In this document: positions 1 to 4,933 of the stretch, one piece after another | Position numbering within the stretch: the first letter of the stretch is position 1 | How the letters are laid out: each line of letters begins with the position of its first letter | Assembly: GCA_024691145.1 (NCBI GenBank) | Contig: JAILNW010000284.1 | Span: forward strand, 1-5,059 | From: Lachnospiraceae bacterium | GTDB lineage: Bacteria > Bacillota > Clostridia > Lachnospirales > Lachnospiraceae | Direction: 5' to 3' | DNA: 5,059 nucleotides | Made by a program: the position numbers and the translations under genes | Notes under the pieces: model-generated | Told to the model about the DNA's origin: nothing | What the model saw: the letters and a program-made list of their open reading frames with translations, nothing else | Database searches by the model: none

Positions 1-2292
1 CAAGGGGATGCTAATGCTTTTGAGGAACTGTATTCTGCAACTAACAAAAGGGTTTATTTTGTGTGTTTGCATTTTTTAAGAAATGAGCATGATGCCAATG
101 ATGCAATTCAGGATACTTATATTAAAGCCTACAAGAATATAAAACAGCTTTCTGAGCCATCAAAGTTTCCATCATGGGTTGAGCGTATTGCTGTAAATGT
201 CTGCAAAGAAATGGCAAGAAAGAATGTTCCGGCACCTGTGGAGGATGAGATACTTTCTGAGACAATCGAGACAGAAGATGAGCTTGTTCTTCCTGAAAAA
301 TATATTATAGATGCTGAAAAAAGAAAGATACTTATTGATATAATGCAGGAGACACTTTCAGAACTTCAATATAAAACTGTTTTATTATATTATTTTGGAA
401 GTTATTCAGTGGCAGAAATTGCAGAAATGATGGAATGTTCAGAAGGAGCTGTAAAAAACAGACTTGCAACAGCAAGAGCCAAGATAAAGACAGCTGTGGA
501 AGAAAAAGAAAAGGAAACAAAGGACAAATTATTTGTATTTGTCGGAGTGCCATTCCTTGCAAAAGTTTTTGAAGAGGAAAGTAAAACAGTTAATGCACCA
601 GAACTTAATAAAGCAATGTTAAGCAATAAAGGAGTATTAGAGGGGCTATTAGAAGGAAACATTTTAATAGCCGGTAAAGAAATAAGTAAAAAACTCCTTG
701 CAGGAGCACTGGCAGGAACCATAGCAGTTATAGCTATAATGTCTAGCGTTATAAAAAAAGATTCTTCTAATAATATTACATCAACAGAATCTCCTGTTAT
801 GGCAACTATGTCCGCAGCAGAAGAAGAGTTTTACAATAATCATATTAAATTAACAGAAGAACTAAAACCAACTGAGTCAGCAATTAAAGAAGAAGAGAAA
901 CCATTCGTCTGGGAAACAAGGGAGGTAAAAGATCCTGTAATTAAGGATGCTATAGTTACTGAACATTCAGATGTTATAATAGATGGAAAAGCAATTTTAA
1001 AATACGAACCAGCGATATATCTTGAATATGAAAAGGCAGAAAAATATATAAAGGAAAATCCTCTGTTTTCATCATTAGAGTATGTAGATTTTGAAAAAGA
1101 GGAAAATGGCTTTATATATACAGATACTGGAGTTTATGGTAATTATGGTGAGTGTATAATGCCAAAGCATACAAAATGTTTTGTTGGATATAGCAAAATT
1201 GATGAAGAAATAAAAAAGGAAAATACATCTAATGTATCCTGTTCTTCGTATCCAAAAGATGGAGATATAAGAATAATAATTCAAAGAGATTATACTAATT
1301 TTGATAAGCCAGATTCTGCTGATATAAAATTTAAATATGATAAATATACACAGGAAGAAATGTACGAAGTTCTTGCTAATATGTATAATGAGGAAATTGC
1401 GGAATACCTTGTATATCATCCTGCAGATAGAGAAGATAGTGAGGAAAGCGTTTTTAAGGCAGAAATTCAAACATCTGATGGTAAATATAAATATTTATTT
1501 AAACGATGGGCATCATCATATTCAGTTGACTTTGAAATTACAGCAAATGTGCAGTTTGTAATTTCTAAACAAGCATTTGCAAATAATTATCAGTTAATGG
1601 AATGGGAGATACCTATAGGAGATATAGTGCCGGCTGATGTTGGAAGTACAGATCTTTTAAAGCCTGCTGAATATTTCACTAATATTTTAAATGGAGAAAA
1701 TAAATATGACCCATATACTATGTCATCATTAGATCGTGAAGAACATGTAATACTAAGATACAGTGATAATACTGTAATTGAATCCTTTAATATTAAAGGT
1801 AATCGTATATCGGAGCCAACAGAAAAGACTTCTTTACAAGGAAGTCTCGAAGGATGCTTTACAGACCAGAGATTCGAGGGAAAACGTGGTTTCTATTTTG
1901 ATGGATGTATTACAAAAAATCCTGATGGAACTATAGATATTTATGAGTTAACTGCGAAAATACCAACAACATTTCATAGAGTTGTAGATTATGATGCTAA
2001 TATTACAGATGAATGCTTTGAAATGGCAAAAAAACAGGCAATCAGTGTTTATGGATTAAATGAAACTATATTTGACGGAAAAGAAGTAAAGGAAGAAAAG
2101 GTTGATAGAGGCGTTATGGAGCAAAGCAGGGACCTTAAGCTAAAACTTAAAGATGTTCCGGTTAAAATTTTTGGACAAGAAAGGAATGTGATACTTGAAG
2201 TAGGTGCTCACGGTGAGGGACTGAAGTTGGATACAGCAGTCCAAAGATCCACATATTATTCTGACTGCAAAATAGAAATTGAAAAGAAATAA
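1..2292 (+). CDS. ECF-type sigma-70 factor fused to a transmembrane helix and a large extracytoplasmic domain (5' partial)
   Basis: The frame is open from base 1, so the start codon lies upstream. The first in-window residues (QGDANAFEELY) match the usual ECF start, so probably only 10-20 residues are missing. The GTG at 61 falls inside sigma region 2 and is not a credible start. Residues are counted from base 1. Region 2 spans about 1-73, with the -10-recognition helix DAIQDTYIKAYKNI and the following SWVERIAVN. Region 4 spans about 110-165, with the helix-turn-helix YSVAEIAEMMECSEGAVKNR. A single hydrophobic helix at about 231-251 (LLAGALAGTIAVIAIMSSVI) is followed by lysines. About 510 residues lie beyond it; they are rich in Lys, Glu, Tyr and Asp, contain seven cysteines, and show no domain I recognise. 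The predicted topology is sigma domain in the cytoplasm and C-terminus outside. Inference: an environmental or envelope signal may control the sigma domain directly, perhaps through proteolytic release. The sigma assignment is firm; the sensor role is not. Confidence 0.93.
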   Translation, partial: QGDANAFEELYSATNKRVYFVCLHFLRNEHDANDAIQDTYIKAYKNIKQLSEPSKFPSWVERIAVNVCKEMARKNVPAPVEDEILSETIETEDELVLPEKYIIDAEKRKILIDIMQETLSELQYKTVLLYYFGSYSVAEIAEMMECSEGAVKNRLATARAKIKTAVEEKEKETKDKLFVFVGVPFLAKVFEEESKTVNAPELNKAMLSNKGVLEGLLEGNILIAGKEISKKLLAGALAGTIAVIAIMSSVIKKDSSNNITSTESPVMATMSAAEEEFYNNHIKLTEELKPTESAIKEEEKPFVWETREVKDPVIKDAIVTEHSDVIIDGKAILKYEPAIYLEYEKAEKYIKENPLFSSLEYVDFEKEENGFIYTDTGVYGNYGECIMPKHTKCFVGYSKIDEEIKKENTSNVSCSSYPKDGDIRIIIQRDYTNFDKPDSADIKFKYDKYTQEEMYEVLANMYNEEIAEYLVYHPADREDSEESVFKAEIQTSDGKYKYLFKRWASSYSVDFEITANVQFVISKQAFANNYQLMEWEIPIGDIVPADVGSTDLLKPAEYFTNILNGENKYDPYTMSSLDREEHVILRYSDNTVIESFNIKGNRISEPTEKTSLQGSLEGCFTDQRFEGKRGFYFDGCITKNPDGTIDIYELTAKIPTTFHRVVDYDANITDECFEMAKKQAISVYGLNETIFDGKEVKEEKVDRGVMEQSRDLKLKLKDVPVKIFGQERNVILEVGAHGEGLKLDTAVQRSTYYSDCKIEIEKK

Positions 2293-2309
2293 AAAAGAGA
2301 TTATATATT

Positions 2310-2342
2310 GGCTCCAGTATAAATGTGCTGGGGCTGTTTTTT
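2310..2342 (+). terminator. Rho-independent terminator of the sigma-fusion gene
   Basis: GGCTCCAG (2310-2317) pairs with CTGGGGCT (2328-2335), including two G-U pairs. The stem can extend inward by three more pairs (two of them G-U) to a four-base AAAT loop. It is followed by a run of six T (2337-2342) and lies 17 bases after the stop codon. It separates this gene from the downstream operon. Confidence 0.82.
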
Positions 2343-2349
2343 ATATTTC

Positions 2350-2378
2350 GTTACACAAATTGTACAAATTTTTAATAT
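2350..2378 (+). promoter_or_regulatory. candidate promoter of the lipoprotein-radical SAM operon
   Basis: GTTACA (2350-2355) matches the -35 consensus at 4 of 6 bases. TAATAT (2373-2378) matches the -10 at 4 of 6, with a 17-base spacer. TAGAAT (2378-2383) is a better -10 (5 of 6) but has no -35 at the right distance. A promoter is expected here because a terminator lies just upstream, but the exact boxes are uncertain. Confidence 0.4.
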
Positions 2379-2394
2379 AGAATACTTGTGTAAC
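2350..2394. repeat. 9-bp perfect inverted repeat before the lipoprotein gene
   Basis: GTTACACAA (2350-2358) and TTGTGTAAC (2386-2394) are exact reverse complements separated by 27 bases. The 8-base palindrome TTGTACAA (2360-2367) lies between them, with a related half-site. The arms flank the candidate -35 and -10 boxes, which suits a regulator binding two sites. No T-run follows, so it does not look like a terminator. Confidence 0.55.
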
Positions 2395-2429
2395 AATATA
2401 AAAAAAATGTAATAAGGAGAAAGAGATAT

Positions 2430-3359
2430 ATGAAGTTTAAAGGTATAATGGTTGCAGGTATAATATCCTTAGCAGGAATAAGCATGATATCTTGTAAAGG
2501 TAAATACACAGATAAGATGAAGATGAAAAAAACTTATGATAAATATTTAAAGCAAATAGAATCATTAGATAATCTGGGGGAATTAGATGCTGATTTATAT
2601 TATAATAAAAATGTTGGAGATAAGCATTTTTTAAAAGGCATTAAAGGAAAGTTAGATTCAGCAGAGATACTTGAAGAGAATGAAGAATATTTAATTGCTA
2701 AGATAATTTTAGACGTTACAGATCCAGGTCTGACTACACTGGAAGTTGGAAAAAATGAAAAGTACATATGTGTTACGAAAGTAATGAAGAATATTAGTGA
2801 GTACGTTGATGGAATTGAAAAAACTGTTTATAGACCAGATGAATTTGGAGTATTATGTATAGATAATCCAGAAGCAGTAAATTTGAATTATGAAAAATTT
2901 GAGGATACAGACGAATTCTATGAATTTATATCATGTGAGAAAATATATAATGAGGGTTTCGGATTTAAAGATTCGGAAAATGAATATTTATTTGAAGCAG
3001 ATTATGAAAAAGAGGCAAATGTTGATTTAAATAAGGATGGTATTGTTGATACTATTTCATTTGAAAAAATAGAGGATTCAGGAGAATACTACTGTAAAAT
3101 GTATATTAATAAAGGAAAAGACAATGGGGCTGAATATCTTATTGAAAGAAAACAGCAGAATTATTCAGATTATCCGGGAGATTACTACAGAATAATGGAC
3201 TTCGATAAGAATGATAATTACTTGGATATTGTAATGGACAGCTATTCGGGAGCTTATGAAATATACAGATATGATGGTAAGGAAATCAGTTTGTACACCA
3301 ATGTTATAGGAAAAATAAAATACGAATTTACTGATAATGGTGATTGTATTATAGAATAA
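2430..3359 (+). CDS. putative lipoprotein with two calcium-loop-like motifs, function unknown
   Basis: The product is 309 residues. ATG at 2430 is preceded by AAGGAG (2414-2419), about ten bases away. The N-terminus is a lipoprotein-type signal peptide: Lys2 and Lys4, a hydrophobic core (about 5-20), then MISC with Cys22 as the likely lipidated residue. The lipobox is weak because position -3 is Met. The mature protein is acidic and rich in Tyr and Lys, with no enzyme motif I recognise. Two Asp/Asn-rich segments resemble the metal-binding loops of EF-hand or FG-GAP/VCBS-type repeats: DLNKDGIVD (199-207) and DFDKNDNYLD (257-266), each followed by a beta-like stretch. The probable location is the outer face of the cytoplasmic membrane. 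The next gene begins 11 bases after its stop, so the two are almost certainly co-transcribed. I do not recognise a named family. Confidence 0.85.
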   Translation: MKFKGIMVAGIISLAGISMISCKGKYTDKMKMKKTYDKYLKQIESLDNLGELDADLYYNKNVGDKHFLKGIKGKLDSAEILEENEEYLIAKIILDVTDPGLTTLEVGKNEKYICVTKVMKNISEYVDGIEKTVYRPDEFGVLCIDNPEAVNLNYEKFEDTDEFYEFISCEKIYNEGFGFKDSENEYLFEADYEKEANVDLNKDGIVDTISFEKIEDSGEYYCKMYINKGKDNGAEYLIERKQQNYSDYPGDYYRIMDFDKNDNYLDIVMDSYSGAYEIYRYDGKEISLYTNVIGKIKYEFTDNGDCIIE

Positions 3360-3363
3360 GAGG
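3358..3363 (+). promoter_or_regulatory. ribosome binding site fixing the radical SAM start at 3371
   Basis: AAGAGG overlaps the stop codon of the lipoprotein gene and sits seven bases before ATG 3371. The same frame is open back to a TTG at 3344, but no ribosome binding site precedes that TTG, and it would only add nine residues before the conserved N-terminus. Confidence 0.7.
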
Positions 3364-3370
3364 TAGAATA

Positions 3371-4363
3371 ATGTTAAATGTAGTAGTAGATATGTATGGC
3401 TGTCCAAACAGATGTCTTCATTGCTGGCTTGGACATATGCCAAATAAAAAAATGCCAGAAGATTCTGACAAATATATTATGGAATATTTTTCTCCATATT
3501 TTAATGAAATAGCTTATTATAGCTGGCTTAGAGAGCCTGATTTTTGCGATAATTATAAGGAACGCTGGGAAAGGGACATTGAAATCTCAAAGAATACAGT
3601 GCCTAATCGTTTTGAACTTGCAAGTTTTTTTAGAATAGTTAGAGATGATAAATATATTCCATTTCTTAAGTCAGTAGGTGTTAAAAAGGTTCAGTTAACC
3701 CTTTTTGGATTACAGTCTACACAGGACAGATACATAGGAAGAAAAGGTGCCTTCAAAGAAGTAATGACTGCTACTGAAAAAATAATTGAAAATGGAATTA
3801 TACCTAGATGGCAGTGTTTTATTAATGAAGAAAATATTGAAGAAATACTTGAATTATATGAAATGGCTAAAGAAATCAAGAATACTAAATGTCCTTCACT
3901 TGAATTTTTTGTCCATGAAGGTTCATGCGATGGAGAAAATAAAAAATTATATCCAATTAGAATAAGAAAACAAAATATACCAGAAAGCTTAATTCCAGTA
4001 TATATGGATTACAATGAAATATTAACGGAAAGGGAGTGTATTGAAATCCTTAAGAATGATTCAAATGCACCACATTTTCCGATAGGTGATGATATTACAC
4101 TTAATATTTCAAATGAATTCGATGTTTATTATAATTTCACTAACATAAGCAAACCATGGAAAATCGGCAATTTGAAAACAAGTGACCAAGATACACTTAT
4201 AAATAATATCTTAACAGGCAATACACCTGCATTAAATACTTTAAAACAATGCAAGTATGGTGAACTGGCAGAAACATATGGAGAGAAACTTTCTGAAAAA
4301 GCATTTAGTTTGGAAGATTATAAGATGTATATTGTTAATTGCTATTTAGAGCAATTAAAATAA
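3371..4363 (+). CDS. radical SAM protein with a SPASM-like but cysteine-poor C-terminus, substrate unknown
   Basis: The product is 330 residues, starting at ATG 3371. The canonical [4Fe-4S]-binding motif CX3CX2C is present as Cys11, Cys15 and Cys18 (YGCPNRCLHCW). It lies right after the first beta strand, as in radical SAM enzymes that reductively cleave S-adenosylmethionine. SWLREPDF (51-58) sits where the SAM-binding GGEP motif is expected, in altered form. LTLFGLQSTQDRYIGRKGAF (109-128) followed by NGIIPRWQCFIN (141-152) resembles the S-x-D-G...GSF strand-and-helix pattern of peptide-modifying and SPASM-type members. The C-terminus (about 242-283, DITLNISNEFDVYYNF...WKIGNLK) has the outline of a SPASM hairpin but no CxxC cluster, so auxiliary Fe-S clusters seem absent. 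I recall similar uncharacterised proteins in Clostridia. Family membership is near certain; the reaction is unknown. It is co-transcribed with the lipoprotein gene. Confidence 0.93.
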   Translation: MLNVVVDMYGCPNRCLHCWLGHMPNKKMPEDSDKYIMEYFSPYFNEIAYYSWLREPDFCDNYKERWERDIEISKNTVPNRFELASFFRIVRDDKYIPFLKSVGVKKVQLTLFGLQSTQDRYIGRKGAFKEVMTATEKIIENGIIPRWQCFINEENIEEILELYEMAKEIKNTKCPSLEFFVHEGSCDGENKKLYPIRIRKQNIPESLIPVYMDYNEILTERECIEILKNDSNAPHFPIGDDITLNISNEFDVYYNFTNISKPWKIGNLKTSDQDTLINNILTGNTPALNTLKQCKYGELAETYGEKLSEKAFSLEDYKMYIVNCYLEQLK

Positions 4364-4373
4364 TTTTGTTGCT
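4350..4373 (+). terminator. weak hairpin at the end of the radical SAM gene
   Basis: AGCAA (4350-4354) pairs with TTGCT (4369-4373), and the stem continues with A-T pairs and one mismatch around a small loop. It overlaps the stop codon and has no good T-run after it, so it is at best a poor terminator. The converging Rpn fragment ends only 17 bases beyond the radical SAM stop. Confidence 0.22.
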
Positions 4374-4380
4374 TTCCTAA

Positions 4381-4638
4381 TTAATGGTCTTTATCTAAGT
4401 ATTCTAATAAGTCTTCAGCAGTACATGTGTCATGCTCATTAATAAATTCGCAAGCCTTTTCGATGTAAGTGCTATCATTATTAGTGATTTTAGATATATC
4501 GTTATTTGAAAAATTATTATTATGCATATTAATAATTATTTCAAGACTTTTTAGTTTTTGTCCCTCAGCACGTCCTTCAGCACGTCCTTCAGCACGTCCT
4601 TCTTCCATTGACTCATAAATCTTTTCCATTAATCGCAT
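4381..4638 (-). CDS. possible RpnS-like small protein from an internal start
   Basis: In the same frame as the Rpn fragment, ATG at 4638 begins an 85-residue product (MRLMEKIYESMEEG, then the GRAE repeats and the helical tail). GAGGTGA (4650-4644) lies five bases before this ATG and complements the 16S anti-Shine-Dalgarno well, whereas the ATG at 4776 has no such site. Known of the family: in studied Rpn genes the C-terminal domain is translated separately from an internal start (RpnS), dimerises, and inhibits the toxic full-length nuclease (RpnL). The helix at its dimer interface carries four-residue repeats whose number varies between strains. Inference: this ORF has all those features but no RpnL here, so it would be an orphan antitoxin, acting on an Rpn nuclease encoded elsewhere or doing nothing. 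It is an alternative start of the entry at 4381-4776, not an extra locus. Confidence 0.5.
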   Translation of the reverse strand: MRLMEKIYESMEEGRAEGRAEGRAEGQKLKSLEIIINMHNNNFSNNDISKITNNDSTYIEKACEFINEHDTCTAEDLLEYLDKDH

Positions 4639-4776
4639 ATATCTCACCTCTACAGTTTGATCTTTGTGAACTTTTTTTACTCTGGCAGATAAATCGTTTA
4701 TTCTTTTATCAGAGTAGGTTCTAGTGTCAGGTTTTTGGTCTCTTTCATTATAACAAATTTTCATTTTATAATCCAT
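4381..4776 (-). CDS. C-terminal fragment of an Rpn family nuclease/putative transposase (nuclease domain missing)
   Basis: The frame encodes 131 residues from ATG at 4776. Residues about 20-58 (TYSDKRINDLSARVKKVHKD...EVRYMRLMEKIYESMEEG) match the region that follows the PD-(D/E)XK domain in Rpn proteins. Next come GRAE repeats (60-72) and a helical tail with the pattern NNDISKITNNDSTYIEKA. Full Rpn proteins are about 280-320 residues; the N-terminal nuclease half is absent. An in-frame TAA lies one codon before ATG 4776, no ribosome binding site precedes it, and only 157 bases separate it from the divergent Nim-like gene. The gene is therefore truncated and not merely frameshifted. The long form is probably poorly translated, if at all. 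An internal start (4638) with a strong ribosome binding site suggests the real product is shorter. It may be a decaying pseudogene or a retained antitoxin-like piece. Confidence 0.75.
   Translation of the reverse strand: MDYKMKICYNERDQKPDTRTYSDKRINDLSARVKKVHKDQTVEVRYMRLMEKIYESMEEGRAEGRAEGRAEGQKLKSLEIIINMHNNNFSNNDISKITNNDSTYIEKACEFINEHDTCTAEDLLEYLDKDH
4566..4601. repeat. three exact 12-bp tandem repeats encoding GRAE
   Basis: CAGCACGTCCTT occurs three times in a row (4566-4577, 4578-4589, 4590-4601). On the minus strand it encodes the repeated Gly-Arg-Ala-Glu tetrapeptide. The unit keeps the reading frame, so gain or loss of copies by slippage would change helix length without breaking the gene. 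The codon use in the repeat is much more G+C-rich than the rest of the window. Confidence 0.95.
4644..4651 (-). promoter_or_regulatory. internal ribosome binding site within the Rpn fragment
   Basis: Read on the minus strand the site is AGAGGTGA, seven bases of which (GAGGTGA) match the Shine-Dalgarno consensus. The spacing to ATG 4638 is five bases (GATAT). It is the only good ribosome binding site I see in this reading frame and decides which start is credible. Confidence 0.65.
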
Positions 4777-4803
4777 AAGTTAAAAACAAATTCTAAAAAA
4801 CTA

Positions 4804-4832
4804 ATGAAAAGTAAACTACATTTTGGTATAAT
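4804..4832 (+). promoter_or_regulatory. sigma-A-type promoter of the leader ORF and Nim-like gene
   Basis: ATGAAA (4804-4809) matches the -35 at 4 of 6 bases. A 17-base spacer leads to a perfect TATAAT (4827-4832). Transcription would start near 4839, giving a short leader of about 29 bases before the first ATG. This is the clearest promoter in the window. Confidence 0.75.
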
Positions 4833-4848
4833 GAAACAAAGTTCATTA
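4829..4848. promoter_or_regulatory. operator-like dyad over the -10 and start site
   Basis: TAATGAA (4829-4835) and TTCATTA (4842-4848) form a perfect 7-bp inverted repeat with a 6-base spacer, overlapping the TATAAT and the expected transcription start. Two further half-sites lie close by: CTAATGAA (4801-4808) at the -35 and TTCATT (4851-4856) just before the ribosome binding site. That makes four copies in all. The position suits repression by a dimeric regulator; which regulator is unknown. Confidence 0.5.
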
Positions 4849-4856
4849 GCTTCATT

Positions 4857-4863
4857 GGAGGTG
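4857..4863 (+). promoter_or_regulatory. strong ribosome binding site of the 18-residue leader ORF
   Basis: GGAGGTG is a near-ideal Shine-Dalgarno sequence, four bases before ATG 4868. The spacing is short but workable. Its strength is the main reason to believe the tiny ORF is translated. Confidence 0.65.
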
Positions 4864-4867
4864 CTAT

Positions 4868-4924
4868 ATGAAGAAAGAAGATAATAATGATAATGAGAAA
4901 AAACAAGAAAATAAAGATGAATAG
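4868..4924 (+). CDS. 18-residue highly charged leader ORF before the Nim-like gene
   Basis: The ORF reads MKKEDNNDNEKKQENKDE and stops at TAG 4922-4924. It is made almost only of Lys, Glu, Asp, Asn and Gln, with no hydrophobic residue after Met1. It therefore has no signal peptide or membrane segment and would probably be unstructured. A strong ribosome binding site and a clear promoter lie directly upstream. Its stop codon overlaps the ribosome binding site of the next gene, whose ATG comes nine bases later, so translational coupling is likely. It could be a regulatory leader peptide, a small protein, or simply an upstream initiation site. I know no family for it. Confidence 0.45.
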   Translation: MKKEDNNDNEKKQENKDE

Positions 4925-4933
4925 AGGATTATT

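Noticed and set aside
61..63. GTG as the start of the sigma-fusion gene
   Set aside because: The same frame is open to base 1 and encodes conserved sigma region 2 residues before it (GDANAFEELY), so the gene starts outside the window.
332..1470. Minus-strand open frames of 76-131 codons inside the sigma-fusion gene
   Set aside because: They lie opposite a gene with clear domains, encode low-complexity Phe/Ile/Ser/Leu-rich products typical of antisense to AT-rich coding DNA, and show no family motif.
1337..1561. 74-codon plus-strand frame inside the sigma-fusion gene
   Set aside because: It is out of frame within the external domain; the product has no recognisable motif and the host frame is continuous across it.
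2389..2411. ECF-type promoter (TGTAAC then TGTA) that could be a target of the neighbouring sigma factor
   Set aside because: The spacer is only 13 bases, shorter than the usual 16 or so, there is no CGT-type -10, and it would place the start site on the ribosome binding site.
3344..3346. TTG as the start of the radical SAM gene
   Set aside because: It would overlap the lipoprotein gene, has no ribosome binding site and adds nine unconserved residues; ATG 3371 has AAGAGG at good spacing.
3165..3879. Minus-strand open frames over the lipoprotein end and radical SAM gene
   Set aside because: They are antisense shadows of well-supported genes, with no ribosome binding site or motif of their own.
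4566..4601. CRISPR-like or IS-end repeat
   Set aside because: The 12-bp copies are directly adjacent with no spacers and encode the in-frame GRAE repeat typical of Rpn-type C-termini.
4703..4730. Internal minus-strand promoter for the short Rpn product (CTGACA, 16 bases, TAAAAG)
   Set aside because: The -35 is good but the -10 matches only 4 of 6 bases; this is too weak to list as a feature in AT-rich DNA, though it would fit the internal-start idea.
4381..4776. A complete mobile element around the Rpn fragment
   Set aside because: No terminal inverted repeats, target-site duplication or catalytic domain is visible; only the C-terminal part of an Rpn protein is present.
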